From assembly GCA_007741555.1 (NCBI GenBank), contig CP036526.1:434001-498000 (forward strand): DNA of 64,000 bases, given 5' to 3'. Below, piece by piece: positions 26,425-35,766 of the stretch. Made by a program: the position numbers and the translations under genes. The notes under the pieces were generated by a model that saw nothing but the letters and a program-made list of their open reading frames with translations, did no database searches and was not told where the DNA came from. The stretch comes from Stieleria marina (GTDB lineage Bacteria; Planctomycetota; Planctomycetia; Pirellulales; Pirellulaceae). Numbering within the stretch: the stretch's first letter is position 1; every line of letters starts with the position of its first letter.

Positions 26425-27264
26425 TTAAGAAATAGGAGTGTCGACGAGAACAAGGCTGTCGAGGACGTCCTTGATCGCCAGCGATTGGCGTTCGCGTTTG
26501 CAGAACACGTTGACTTCGTCGTAACCGCACCTTTGCAGAAACGCCAGTGCATTCTCGTAGCCATCCGCGACGCGCTGGATTTGATGCGCGTCAGCGCCGA
26601 TGGTGACGGGGATGTTTCGCCGGCGCATTTCGCGAAGCATCGTGGGGTTGGGATTCATTTCGGATATCGTTTTGTTCACACCCGATGTGTTCAGTTCCAT
26701 CGCGACGCCGGTCGCCGCAATCCGATCCAAGGCGTCACAAATGTCCGGCATGATGGCATCCAGGTTCCACGCTTTGGATGTAAAGTTCTTGATCAAGTCG
26801 GGATGTGCCAGTGAATCAAACAGGCCGGTTTCCGCTGACTGAGCGAGATGCCGGAAGTACGTTCTTTGGACTTCCAGCAAGTCATCTTGCCAATACGATT
26901 TGCGCCATTCAGGAATCTGTGGATGAACGGATCCCAGGACGAAGTGAAAATCGGCCGACTGAAGTTGCTTTTCCAGGTAGCCCTCGTGGCCTTCAAAGTA
27001 GTCCGCTTCGATACCGAGTCGCACATCGATGCGTCCTTCCCATTCCGATCGAGTTGTTTCGACCAAGTTGAGATATTCGTCAAATTGATCTTCACGCATT
27101 CGGACTGGCGCCGAAAAACCGTTGGGCATTGGATTGTGACAAGTCACGATCAATCCACGCAAACCTCGTGCGAGCGCGTGAGCCGCATACTGAGTCGGCA
27201 ATCCATCGGCATGCATGCACAGTGGGGTATGCGAATGAGATTCGTAGTAAATTGGGTCGGACAT
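26425..27264 (-). CDS. histidinol-phosphatase-like PHP family protein
   Basis: A 279-residue protein starting at the ATG at 27264; the upstream in-frame extension is unlike coding sequence. YYESHSHTPLCMHADG gives the first HxH of the PHP metal site. LGIEADYFEGHE, FVLGSVHP, LAHPDLIK, ELNTSGVNKT and ITIGADAHQ-like VTIGADAHQIQRV complete the metal ligands in the usual order. The pattern matches HisJ-type histidinol-phosphate phosphatase, the penultimate step of histidine synthesis. No other his genes are near. ppnP follows at 24 bases. Confidence 0.87.
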   Translation of the reverse strand: MSDPIYYESHSHTPLCMHADGLPTQYAAHALARGLRGLIVTCHNPMPNGFSAPVRMREDQFDEYLNLVETTRSEWEGRIDVRLGIEADYFEGHEGYLEKQLQSADFHFVLGSVHPQIPEWRKSYWQDDLLEVQRTYFRHLAQSAETGLFDSLAHPDLIKNFTSKAWNLDAIMPDICDALDRIAATGVAMELNTSGVNKTISEMNPNPTMLREMRRRNIPVTIGADAHQIQRVADGYENALAFLQRCGYDEVNVFCKRERQSLAIKDVLDSLVLVDTPIS

Positions 27265-27413
27265 AGTGTGGGGTTGGGTGTCGCTTTTCGGGAGGATCGA
27301 CGGCGACATTACGTTAATCGGTTTTGAACATTTGGGCGAGGTCATCACCTTGGGCTAGGAAGGCTAGACTGAGGGCGGCCCCCCTTTATCGATTCTTCAT
27401 GAGAAATTTCACC

Positions 27414-28895
27414 ATGCCTACCGAGCGGCTGATCCTTCGGTTTTTTGCAACCGTTTCGTTGTGTCTCGTTGCCGCGATCGGGCAAGCCCAAGAGAATCGC
27501 AAACGCCAACCCAATGTGCTTTTCATTGCGGTCGATGATTTGGCTTGCTCGTTGAGCTGCTACGGCGATTTGATTGCCAAGACGCCGCATATCGATCGTC
27601 TCGCCGCGACGGGCGTGCGTTTTGACAGAGCTTACAACCAACTGCCGCTCTGCAATCCAACGCGAGCATCGGTGATGACCGGGCTGCGACCCGATACGAT
27701 CAAGGTTTACGACTTGGACCGGCATTTTCGTGACGAGGTTCCCGACGTGGTCACCCTGTCACAGGCCTTTCAACAAGCCGGCTACTTTGCAGCTCGCGTT
27801 GGAAAAATTTATCACTACAACGTCCCCGCATCGATCGGAACCGATGGGTTTGACGACCCGCCGTCTTGGAATCAAACGATCAACCCCAAGGGCCGCGACA
27901 AGACGGACGAGGCGATGGTGTTCAATGCGGAACCGCATCGCAAAATTAGCGGAGCGCTGAGCTGGTTGGCGGCCGATGGCGAAGACGAGGAACAGACCGA
28001 CGGCATGATTGCCAGCGAAGCGATCAAGTTGATGCGAGCCAAAAAGAACGAGCCGTTTTTTTTGGGCGTCGGTTTCTTTCGTCCACATACACCCTACGTG
28101 GCACCCAAGAAGTACTTTGACATGTATCCGGTCGACGAGCTGCGTTTGCCTTATGCACCTCCGGGTGACCGTGATGACATTCCGCCAGCGGCGTTTGCGC
28201 ACAATTGCCCGGTGCCCAACTACAGCCTTGACCAACCAACGCTACTGAAAGCCACACAGGCGTACTACGCCTGTGTGTCGTTTGTCGATGCACAGGTGGG
28301 GCGATTGCTTGAAGCGTTGGACGAATTGCAATTGGCCGATGATACGATCGTCGTGTTTTGGAGCGACCATGGCTACCATCTCGGCGAACACAACGGTGTC
28401 TGGCAAAAGCGAACTTTGTTTGAACAAGGTGCTCGAGCGCCGCTGATCATTCGTGCGGCTGGTCGCAGTGGGAACGGGACGTCTTGTCCTCGCGTGGTCG
28501 AGTTCGTCGATATCTACCCAACGCTAACCGAGCTGGCTGGCATCCAATCGCCGCCAGGGTTGGAAGGCCGCTCGCTACTGCCGCTGATCAAGGATCCGAT
28601 CGCAGCGTGGGATGGTTTTGCCGTCACACAAGTCCTGCGTCCCGCCGACAACCGACTCGCCACGCAGGTCATGGGGTGTAGTATTCGGACCGAGCGATGG
28701 CGGTTTACTGAATGGGGCGAAGGCAAAAATGGCGTTGAACTTTACGATCATCACGCCGATCCGATGGAATTCAATAATCTGGCGGAAACCCCCTCGCCGC
28801 AAGTTCAGGTCACGATCGATCGTTTGCGTCCGATGCTCCGGCAGCGTGCTTCGGGGAAAATACCGACCGTGCCGGTCAACCCCGCTCGCCTTTAG
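27414..28895 (+). CDS. secreted sulfatase, iduronate-2-sulfatase-like (CNPTR active site)
   Basis: A 493-residue enzyme from the ATG at 27414; another ATG lies at 27399, and neither has a clear ribosome site. It has a signal peptide to about residue 25. [19 protein letters not shown] gives the calcium-binding Asp pair. [12 protein letters not shown] holds the formylglycine Cys80. [15 protein letters not shown] and [20 protein letters not shown] match the iduronate-2-sulfatase group. It probably removes 2-O-sulfate from uronic-acid-containing polysaccharides. It is divergent from the PHP phosphatase, with about 150 bases between. Confidence 0.92.
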   Translation: MPTERLILRFFATVSLCLVAAIGQAQENRKRQPNVLFIAVDDLACSLSCYGDLIAKTPHIDRLAATGVRFDRAYNQLPLCNPTRASVMTGLRPDTIKVYDLDRHFRDEVPDVVTLSQAFQQAGYFAARVGKIYHYNVPASIGTDGFDDPPSWNQTINPKGRDKTDEAMVFNAEPHRKISGALSWLAADGEDEEQTDGMIASEAIKLMRAKKNEPFFLGVGFFRPHTPYVAPKKYFDMYPVDELRLPYAPPGDRDDIPPAAFAHNCPVPNYSLDQPTLLKATQAYYACVSFVDAQVGRLLEALDELQLADDTIVVFWSDHGYHLGEHNGVWQKRTLFEQGARAPLIIRAAGRSGNGTSCPRVVEFVDIYPTLTELAGIQSPPGLEGRSLLPLIKDPIAAWDGFAVTQVLRPADNRLATQVMGCSIRTERWRFTEWGEGKNGVELYDHHADPMEFNNLAETPSPQVQVTIDRLRPMLRQRASGKIPTVPVNPARL

Positions 28896-29037
28896 CATCA
28901 AAATCTAGAGAGGGGGAAATTTGCTCGGTTCGCCTTCCTGCTAGAATTTTCGGTCTTCCTGAATAATACTCTCAGCATGATTTTTGCATGTTGATCCATG
29001 CGCTTTGGACTCTTTCGCAACTAGGTACCCATACGTG

Positions 29038-30945
29038 ATGAAACTGATCCTGAAGCCGGCAATCGTCGGATTGATGGCCGGACTGTTTGTTTCGGTAAGC
29101 CACGCCGATCTCCCCGTCAATGAACTCAGCCTTTCCGAAGAAAAAAGCGGTTGGAAGCTTTTGTTCGATGGCAAGTCCATGGACGAATGGCGCAACTACA
29201 AGAAAGAGGACCTTTCCGAGGGCTGGAAACTAGTCGACGGAACGATCGTGCGCGCCGATCGCGGTGCTGGCGACATCGTGACCAAAAAGAAGTACGGCGC
29301 GTTTGAGCTTTCGCTGGAATACAAAATTAGCAAAGGCGGCAACAGTGGCGTGATGTATCACGTCGTCGAAGGCGACGGACCACCGTGGCATAGCGGTCCA
29401 GAAATTCAGGTCCAAGACAATGTTGATGGACACGATCCGCAGAAAGCGGGCTGGCTTTACCAACTGTATCAGCCGCAGGTGCCTCGTTGGGCCAAAGTCA
29501 AAACGATTCCCGATTCGACCAAGCCTGCTGGCGAGTGGAATCAGCTTTACATTCGCATCGACCCGCGTCAGAGCGAAGTGTGCATGAACGGCGTGTTGTA
29601 CTACCGCTTTAAAATGGGCGACAAAAAGTGGGATGAGCTGGTCGCAAAAAGTAAGTTCGGCAAGTTCCCGGGCTTTGCTAAAGCCGGCGAAGGGCATATC
29701 TGTTTGCAGGACCACGGCAACGAAGTCGCTTACCGAAATATCAAGGTTCGCGAACTTGGTCCCGACGGTGAAGTGCCGCAGCCGATCGATGGCGAGATGA
29801 GCTTGAAAGGTGAATTGGCGTTTCCCAATCTCAAGTGGGATCAGTGGGAAGCGATCAACGAAGACGGCCGCGTGCGTCCCCTTCGTCTGATGGAATTGAC
29901 CTACGCCGATGATGATTCGAATCGGTTGTTTGTGGCGTCACAGTACGGTGCCATTTGGACGTTTGAAAACCAGAGAGACGTATCGCAGTCACACTTGCTG
30001 TTGGACTTGCGAGACAAAGTTTACGACTGGAAGAAGCCTGGAGCCAACGAACAAGGCCTGCTTGGTTTGGCCATGCATCCGAATTTCAAGAACAACGGCC
30101 ATTTTTACGTCTACTATTCGCATACCGACAACAAACGGTCGATCGTATCGCGATTCACGGTGCCAAAGGAAACGCCAAACAAAGCGGATCCGGCATCTGA
30201 AAAAATCATCATGGATATTGAACAGCCGTACCAGAATCACAATGGTGGCTGCATCGAATTTGGACCAGACGGGTTTTTGTACATCGGCCTGGGCGACGGC
30301 GGCGACCGCAATGACCCGCAAGCGAACGGACAAGATTTGTCGACTCATTTGGGGGCGATTTTACGAATCGATGTGAATTCGCCTTCGGGTGACAAGCCGT
30401 ATTCGATTCCAAACGACAACCCGTTTGTAAACATCGAAGGTGCCAAACCAGAAATTTACGCACACGGGCTACGAAATCCATGGCGATTTGGTTTTGACAA
30501 AGAGACCGGCGATCTTTGGCTGGGAGACGTCGGCCAAGAGCTTTGGGAAGAGGTCAATATCATCGAAAAAGGCGGCAACTACGGGTGGAGCCGTCGCGAA
30601 GGTACCCACGCATTTGGAAATCGACCGGCGGTTGCCAACACGACCCAGCCGCTTGACCCGATCTGGGAATACGATCATCGCATCGGCAAATCGATCACGG
30701 GCGGGCGAGTGTATCGCGGGTCGCGCATGCCGCAGTTGTTCGGAAAGTACTTGTATGCCGACTACGTTACAGGTCGCGTTTGGGCGTTGACGTACGACAA
30801 AGCCAGTGGGCGGGCGACCGCAAATGAACAAGTCGTTCCCGATACAATTCCTGTGCTGGCTTTTGGCGAAGACCAAAACGGTGAGATCTACTATCTGACC
30901 AACAGCCCCAAAGGCGAGAGCATCTACCGTTTCGCGAATGAATAG
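29038..30945 (+). CDS. secreted DUF1080 domain fused to glucose/sorbosone dehydrogenase-like propeller
   Basis: A 635-residue protein starting at the ATG at 29038, with a signal peptide (1-23). Residues about 36-240 are a DUF1080 domain (GWKLLFDGKSMDEWRN, GNSGVMYHV, WNQLYIRID), now known to include 3-keto-glycoside hydrolases. Residues about 280-635 form a beta-propeller of the PQQ-dependent sugar dehydrogenase type (QGLLGLAMHPNFKNNGHFYV, GCIEFGPDGFLYIGLGDGG, YAHGLRNPWRFGFDKETGDL). One chain could therefore oxidise and cleave a sugar. A strong terminator follows at 31044. Confidence 0.9.
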   Translation: MKLILKPAIVGLMAGLFVSVSHADLPVNELSLSEEKSGWKLLFDGKSMDEWRNYKKEDLSEGWKLVDGTIVRADRGAGDIVTKKKYGAFELSLEYKISKGGNSGVMYHVVEGDGPPWHSGPEIQVQDNVDGHDPQKAGWLYQLYQPQVPRWAKVKTIPDSTKPAGEWNQLYIRIDPRQSEVCMNGVLYYRFKMGDKKWDELVAKSKFGKFPGFAKAGEGHICLQDHGNEVAYRNIKVRELGPDGEVPQPIDGEMSLKGELAFPNLKWDQWEAINEDGRVRPLRLMELTYADDDSNRLFVASQYGAIWTFENQRDVSQSHLLLDLRDKVYDWKKPGANEQGLLGLAMHPNFKNNGHFYVYYSHTDNKRSIVSRFTVPKETPNKADPASEKIIMDIEQPYQNHNGGCIEFGPDGFLYIGLGDGGDRNDPQANGQDLSTHLGAILRIDVNSPSGDKPYSIPNDNPFVNIEGAKPEIYAHGLRNPWRFGFDKETGDLWLGDVGQELWEEVNIIEKGGNYGWSRREGTHAFGNRPAVANTTQPLDPIWEYDHRIGKSITGGRVYRGSRMPQLFGKYLYADYVTGRVWALTYDKASGRATANEQVVPDTIPVLAFGEDQNGEIYYLTNSPKGESIYRFANE

Positions 30946-31043
30946 TCCCTGGCAATTAAGCCTAGGCAAGTAGTCATCGACAAATAGACGCGGTGCAATT
31001 CGGCGAAGTATGCCGAGTGTCGCTGGCACACATGCTCACTAGC

Positions 31044-31083
31044 AAGGCAGCAGGTACGATTGATCGTGCCTGCTGCCTTTTTT
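31044..31083 (+). terminator. rho-independent terminator
   Basis: A 17-bp stem with one wobble pair (AAGGCAGCAGGTACGAT paired with ATCGTGCCTGCTGCCTT) has a two-base central TG and ends in six T on the plus strand. It lies about 100 bases after the DUF1080/dehydrogenase gene and between convergent genes, so it may also stop the minus-strand PQQ gene. Confidence 0.92.
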
Positions 31084-31098
31084 ATTTGCTGCTTGGAG

Positions 31099-32358
31099 TC
31101 ACTTGTTTTCGACGCGGTACAGCGCCGATTTGCTGCGCAGAATCATCGCATCGCCGACGACGGCGGCAGAAGCCATAAAGCCATCACCGAGAGTCGATTC
31201 CGCGAGAGCTAAAAATTTGATTCCTGGTTGCAGCGTAGTCACGTTGCCTTCGATGCTGAACAGATACAGCTTTCCGCCGGCGTAGACAGGAGAGGCAGCG
31301 TAAGAGCCGCCGATCCGTTTTTGCCAATGCAGGTCGCCCGTTTTGGGATCTCGGCAAGTCGCAATGCCATCGTCGCTAATCATGTAGAGCAAGCCATCGA
31401 CGATCAGCTGCGACGATTTTTTGGCCACCCCTTTGTTGGCCGACCACGCGATGTGAGTCCCCGTTACATCGCCTTTTCCGTTTGCGGCCACCGCTACCAT
31501 GGATCCCATGCCGTTGGTGATAAATACCAGTCCGTCATGGTAGATGGGCCGCGCCGATGCGTTCATTCCATCGTGGTAAGCCGTCCAAATCGCTTTCCCA
31601 GTCTCAGGGGCATACGCGATGGTGGCGACTGCGCTGGGGTACACCAACTGCTCTTTGCCGTCGACGTTGATGATATGTCCAGTGCAGTAGGCTTTCATAC
31701 GGTCGCCGTTGTCAGTGCCGTAATCGATGTCCCGATCGGTTTTCCAAATCGTTTTGCCGGTGTTCTTGTCGAGGGCGACGACGTACTGCACATCGAATCC
31801 GTCGTAGGCGACGAACAGTTTATTGCCATGAATGATGGGTGACGAAGCCGGTCCGCGATGGTGGTCGCATTCCAAGTCGCGCCGCTCCCAAATGGTTTCG
31901 GCGGTGTCCATGTCCAAGCAGGCAGTCAAGTAGCTACCAAAGTGAACGTAGACTCGGCCGGCTTCGAGAATTGGTGTGGGCGTCGCGTAACTGTTCATCG
32001 GATGACAGAACGCGGGGTCGGGATTTTCGCAAACGACTTTGTCAATCAAGATTTTGCCGGACGTAGCGTCGACGCAGACGACGGACATTTTCTGACCGTC
32101 TTCGGTCGCCGTCGTGAGCCAAATTTTGTTGTCCCAAACAACTGGCGAAGACCAACCTTTGCCATGTATCGGCGTCGACCAAGTCACGACCGAAGAATCG
32201 ATTGTTGTAGGCACGTTGGCGGCGCCGGCTTGCGTCTGGACCGCTTGCCCATCACCTGTTGGACCGCGGAACTGAGGCCATTGATTTGTCTGGGCAGTTG
32301 CCTCTGTCGGACAAGCCAGAATCGCAATGAAAATGGCGCAGGGCAAAAAGGTTTTCAT
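31099..32358 (-). CDS. secreted PQQ-like beta-propeller protein
   Basis: A 419-residue protein with a signal peptide (MKTFLPCAIFIAILACPTEA). QWPQFRGPTGDGQA at the mature N-terminus is characteristic of planctomycete PQQ-like proteins. Repeated blades follow with the tryptophan docking pattern (WSSPVVWDNKIWLTT, GKTIWKTDRD, GKAIWTAYHDG, GDLHWQKRIGGSY). The fold is BamB- or quinoprotein-dehydrogenase-like, but the catalytic Asp and PQQ ligands cannot be assigned, so a binding role is as likely as an enzymatic one. It is convergent with the preceding gene across the terminator. Confidence 0.87.
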   Translation of the reverse strand: MKTFLPCAIFIAILACPTEATAQTNQWPQFRGPTGDGQAVQTQAGAANVPTTIDSSVVTWSTPIHGKGWSSPVVWDNKIWLTTATEDGQKMSVVCVDATSGKILIDKVVCENPDPAFCHPMNSYATPTPILEAGRVYVHFGSYLTACLDMDTAETIWERRDLECDHHRGPASSPIIHGNKLFVAYDGFDVQYVVALDKNTGKTIWKTDRDIDYGTDNGDRMKAYCTGHIINVDGKEQLVYPSAVATIAYAPETGKAIWTAYHDGMNASARPIYHDGLVFITNGMGSMVAVAANGKGDVTGTHIAWSANKGVAKKSSQLIVDGLLYMISDDGIATCRDPKTGDLHWQKRIGGSYAASPVYAGGKLYLFSIEGNVTTLQPGIKFLALAESTLGDGFMASAAVVGDAMILRSKSALYRVENK

Positions 32359-32498
32359 GATTTGTTTTCATCGGGAGGAAAAGGAGGTGGGGCCGATTTC
32401 GCGAACGCCAGTCTAGCCCTTCGCGTGATTCGGATTCGGCAAGTTTAACAAGTCAGTCCGCAGGCGTTTATTCGACTTTCAAAAGCAAGCGATTGCGT

Positions 32499-33929
32499 TT
32501 AAGGCAGCTTCTTCAGATCCGCTCGGCTATCGGCGTAGGTTTCGCAGAAGGCCAAGGCTGCGGGATCAGGATCAGTGTTCCAATTCTGGCAGGCTTGCAG
32601 GTAAATCTGCGGCCACCAGTTGCGATGCTCTGTCAGTCCCTGGTCGCGGTAGGTTTGCCAGTGGCTGAGAACTTGAGACCAGCAGTCGTCACCATACTGC
32701 ATGGCTTCATTGAGCGATCCAAATTTGGGGACATACCAGCGACGGCCAATCTGAGCATGCAGGACTTCATCGGCCCAGTCAAAATCTTGGAAGAGAGCTG
32801 AAAGTGCATCGCCACTTTTGACGCCGACTTCCCATTCGTATTTCTTGCCCGTTCGTGGCATCAGTCCTTGTTCGATAAAGAACAGCACTCCGTGTCGCTG
32901 CCGGGCATCGAGCTGGAGATTCAGGTTTCGCGCCCAAGTAAAATTGATCGGGATTTCTGTCCAATCGATGCCGTTGGCGACAAAGCCGACTTCACCCATC
33001 ATCGCATGCCGCGCTTCGTCCCACAGTTGGCGTGTCATTTCAGCGTGAAATTCCCAGGGCTCTTCATCGCGAAGTTCAACCAAGATACTGGCCATCATCT
33101 CCGGGACATCGATTTCGCGAATGCGTTTGTAGTACATCATCAACGTTTTGTCCCGAGCGGAGAAACTCTCGTCGTACAGAAACGCTTCTGGATTGACGCC
33201 AGCATTGAACGAATCTTGGAATCGTTCGTCACGTTGAGGCTCATTCTGAAACTGAAAAGCTGTCTCGCTACTTCGCCGTGGCGGGAGATCCGGAGCGGTT
33301 TCGATTTGTGTTCCATCAATCAAGCCGGCTGCTTGGACGATCGATTCTAAGTACACCTGCGTGTCGTCTGTTTTGCCCGGTTCTTTGGCGGCATGGGCGC
33401 GAACGCAGGCGATCGCTTGGGTGCCGATCGTGACGATTTCGGAAAGTTCGAATCGAATTAGTTTGGCGGTTCGTACCGTAGGAGCGTCAGCCAATGGATG
33501 CGCGTCGTGCATCAGGCGTTCGCAGGCAGATAGAACGGCCGGAATCGCGACTCCGTACGTACCGATCAGAAAATCGACGGTCGTGGAAGCACAGATGATT
33601 TCGTCCAGCAATTGATCCAGGGCAGGGCAGGGGACTTTGTCCAGTCCCAGGGGCGGTTCGCGCATCTCACCAACGCGGCTGCGGAGCAACGTCACTTGCT
33701 CGGCGCAAAGGTAAGCGTGGTGCGAGAAGAGTGTCTTGAGCTCGTAAATGGGTTCGGCGGTCACTCGAGAGACGAATGCTTCGTGGAGCCGCTTGAGGCA
33801 GAAGTGCAATCGCTTGAGTCGGCTGACGCTCTCGTCGAGGCTCCAGTCCGAATCAACTGCCGTGTTCATTTCACAAAGCCCGGCCAGAGCCGGCAGTCCA
33901 AAGTAGGAAGGCGGAACTGAAGCTGTCAT
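32499..33929 (-). CDS. ferritin-like/DUF455-type helical protein
   Basis: A 476-residue protein without a signal peptide. It is mostly predicted helical. Residues 285-312 contain a Glu-rich helix followed by WDEARHAMMGE, with Glu305 and His308 forming the ExxH half of a ferritin-type di-iron site. The flanking region (FHAEMTRQLWDEARH) resembles the DUF455/MiaE group of diiron proteins. An N-terminal helical bundle (about 25-180) has similar length and may be a second domain. I cannot assign a reaction. It stands alone and is divergent from the regulator region at 33930-34540. Confidence 0.65.
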   Translation of the reverse strand: MTASVPPSYFGLPALAGLCEMNTAVDSDWSLDESVSRLKRLHFCLKRLHEAFVSRVTAEPIYELKTLFSHHAYLCAEQVTLLRSRVGEMREPPLGLDKVPCPALDQLLDEIICASTTVDFLIGTYGVAIPAVLSACERLMHDAHPLADAPTVRTAKLIRFELSEIVTIGTQAIACVRAHAAKEPGKTDDTQVYLESIVQAAGLIDGTQIETAPDLPPRRSSETAFQFQNEPQRDERFQDSFNAGVNPEAFLYDESFSARDKTLMMYYKRIREIDVPEMMASILVELRDEEPWEFHAEMTRQLWDEARHAMMGEVGFVANGIDWTEIPINFTWARNLNLQLDARQRHGVLFFIEQGLMPRTGKKYEWEVGVKSGDALSALFQDFDWADEVLHAQIGRRWYVPKFGSLNEAMQYGDDCWSQVLSHWQTYRDQGLTEHRNWWPQIYLQACQNWNTDPDPAALAFCETYADSRADLKKLP

Positions 33930-34147
33930 TGATGACTCGTGGTGTTGTTGGGAGGAGAACGAACCGTGGTGCGTGGTCGAATGAGTAGTGTCGACGCACG
34001 GGCCAGGCGAGGGGGGCGAACGCCGATTCAGGAGTCGAAGGGCGACATTGACAACATTCTAACGCAGCGGACTTTCGCCGCTCCACCGAAGTGTTGCGGA
34101 TACCCACCAGGTGGGTTTTTATCCTTCCTACGTGCCTTGACGCTCCT

Positions 34148-34252
34148 TTGGGGCATCGATTAACAGGGTCTTATCCCTGAGACGCAGCGGCCAATTTGAT
34201 TGGGGCATCGCGGGTCACATCTCTGATGGAGACCCGGTCGATTGAATTGGCC
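34148..34252 (+). other. candidate structured RNA element
   Basis: Three stems occur in order: CAGGG/CCCTG (34164-34168 and 34175-34179); an outer stem GGCCAATT/AATTGGCC (34189-34196 and 34245-34252); and inside it CGGGTC/GACCCG (34211-34216 and 34231-34236) continued by CATC/GATG. The 11-mer TTGGGGCATCG occurs at 34148 and 34200. The nesting suggests a folded leader or small RNA; the strand is uncertain. Confidence 0.35.
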
Positions 34253-34316
34253 AAGGAAGTGTTCGATGTCGTTTCAACGCCGTCATTAGCACTGTCTGTT
34301 TGGGGATGCAATTAGC

Positions 34317-34379
34317 GAATGAGCCGCCCAGCACATGTCGACAGCAGTCGACAAGTGTTGGCGGCCTATTGGCTCGTTC
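34317..34379 (+). other. long imperfect hairpin upstream of regulator
   Basis: A 63-base near-palindrome. The outer arm GAATGAGCC pairs with GGCTCGTTC (34317-34325 and 34371-34379, one wobble). The middle arm pairs GCC-AGCAC with GTGTTGGC. The tip TGTCGAC-AGCA-GTCGACA (34336-34353) is perfect. It lies 165 bases upstream of the regulator start and could be a leader RNA structure or multi-site operator. Confidence 0.5.
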
Positions 34380-34543
34380 TCTTTCTTGTCGACGAAACTA
34401 AGGGCATTTAGTTTGAATGAAGGTCAGTGCTACCGTTACGTAGCTGTCTACGGCGTCAACGGTTTCAATGCGTTCGCCGCAGCCACGATGTTGCTTGTCA
34501 GCAAGCGAGTTTCCGGACACCGTTGTGACGGAGGCATCCGGTG

Positions 34544-35374
34544 ATGACCTTTGATCGCAATCCTTCTGCAGATCGGACTGAGCCTCTGGTGGGCGAGCAT
34601 TCGGCCGCGTTCGTTGTTCAGATGCCCATTAACCGAACGCCAGCCGCTCAGACGCCAGTCGCGTCGGCGCCGACGGCCGATTCGCCAAGTGGACTGGACC
34701 GACTAGCTCTATTCGACGGTTCGGTGCCTGGAGTCACAAGTCAGCTTGTTCCCCGCGCGGATGCTGCGACGCCCAACGTGCTCATGCTGGAGACGGCGCA
34801 GTTCCAGCGAATGGATCTTCCGTCGGCCCTGATTGACCGCATTGCAGTAAGCGACAGTTGGGCGTCCGCTTCGGAGTTCTTTGCTCAAGGCAATGGCGGC
34901 TGTCTGTTGATTGATTTCGATTCCAATCGCGAAGCGTGGATTGCTCAACTGGTTGAAAGTGGAAAGTCCTGGTCTCAGATTTCTGTCATTGCGTGTTCGC
35001 AAAATGACTCTGGCGCGTCCGCAATGGCAGCTGCCAAAGCAGGTTGCATTGAGTTTGCGGTGCTACCGGATCGTCACGAGGAAGTATCACGCTGCTGTGA
35101 TCTGGAAAGTGCCATCGGTCGTGCGTGTCACTACGACATGCAAAGTGAAAATTCGCCACAGCAATTTCGTTCTCAGTGGACGACGCTGACTTCGCGTGAG
35201 CAAGAAGTGGTGCGTTACTGTCTTGGTAATTCCAATACAAAAGTCATCGCCAAGCAATTGTCGGTGAGTTACCAAACGATCGACAAGCATCGCAATCGAG
35301 CACTGCGAAAAATGAACTGCGGCAGCTTGGTCGAATTTGCAAGTTTGCTGTACGGTAAATCAGCTGCGACATAA
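34544..35374 (+). CDS. LuxR-type regulator with degenerate receiver
   Basis: A 276-residue protein; the ATG at 34544 follows GGAGG at 34530-34534 with nine bases spacing, and a GTG at 34541 is also possible. The N-terminal region to about residue 190 has the length and some beta strands (PNVLMLETAQ, CLLIDFDS, SQISVIACSQ) of a FixJ-type receiver after a disordered leader. The acidic pair and phospho-acceptor Asp cannot be recognised. Residues about 205-270 are a LuxR helix-turn-helix (TLTSREQEVVRYCLGNSNTK, QLSVSYQTIDKHRNRALRKM). It probably binds DNA without phosphorylation control. It is the first of three related regulators in a row. Confidence 0.8.
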   Translation: MTFDRNPSADRTEPLVGEHSAAFVVQMPINRTPAAQTPVASAPTADSPSGLDRLALFDGSVPGVTSQLVPRADAATPNVLMLETAQFQRMDLPSALIDRIAVSDSWASASEFFAQGNGGCLLIDFDSNREAWIAQLVESGKSWSQISVIACSQNDSGASAMAAAKAGCIEFAVLPDRHEEVSRCCDLESAIGRACHYDMQSENSPQQFRSQWTTLTSREQEVVRYCLGNSNTKVIAKQLSVSYQTIDKHRNRALRKMNCGSLVEFASLLYGKSAAT

Positions 35375-35449
35375 AACGAAAAACAATCGTTGCGTGCAGC
35401 GATGCGAGTGAGCATCGACGGTAAACCCTCGTTGAATGTGGGTTTGTGC

Positions 35450-35469
35450 AAAACGGATCGATCCGTTTT
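35450..35469 (+). terminator. palindromic terminator-like site
   Basis: The perfect 20-bp palindrome AAAACGGATCGATCCGTTTT lies 75 bases after the regulator stop codon. It would form an eight-bp stem with a TCGA loop ending in four T. The T run is short, so termination is plausible and not certain; an operator is the alternative. Confidence 0.55.
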
Positions 35470-35470
35470 C

Positions 35471-35542
35471 CCTCACGCAAAATCAATGACGGGCTTCCGT
35501 CAGAACAGGAACGCCGTGTTTTGCTGGGTGCATATTGTGAGG
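35471..35542 (+). other. nested inverted repeats, candidate RNA structure
   Basis: CCTCAC (35471-35476) pairs with GTGAGG (35537-35542). Directly inside, GCAAAA (35477-35482) pairs with TTTTGC (35519-35524). Within that, TGACGG-GCTT-CCGTCA (35487-35502) forms a hairpin. This lies in the 392-base gap before the second regulator, which otherwise holds no gene that I can support. Confidence 0.4.
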
Positions 35543-35676
35543 GCAATACCTCGCGGGGAAACCCTCCTGAGTAGTGAGTAAAACACGCATACAAGAAGTC
35601 GGATGTTCTGTGGGTTCTCCCTCGATGTTTGTCGAAGATAGTAGTGTGATGGCGTCGCAGTGTTGTCAGCCGGGCG

Positions 35677-35698
35677 TCACTTCTGATGACAGAAGTGA
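35677..35698 (+). promoter_or_regulatory. perfect 9-bp inverted repeat before second regulator
   Basis: TCACTTCTG and CAGAAGTGA flank a four-base ATGA centre, ending 68 bases before the start codon at 35767. The size and position fit an operator for a dimeric regulator or a leader hairpin. Confidence 0.45.
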
Positions 35699-35766
35699 GA
35701 ATGCTGATCGAGTTGTTAGCGACATCCTTTTTTAAGAAATTCAACGCCGCCTTGCAGGGGTAAAAG

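Larger units (their letters stand above)
33930..34540. other. 611-base intergenic region with several inverted repeats
   Basis: This divergent region has no convincing gene. It holds a palindrome ACCCACC-A-GGTGGGT at 34102-34116 followed by a T run, the nested stems at 34148-34252, and the long hairpin at 34317-34379. Short open frames here have no coding character. It presumably contains promoters for the ferritin-like gene and for the regulator at 34544. Confidence 0.6.

Noticed and set aside
34102-34120. Palindrome plus T run as a terminator
   Set aside because: No gene ends immediately upstream on the plus strand; it lies between divergent genes, so an operator or chance is as likely.
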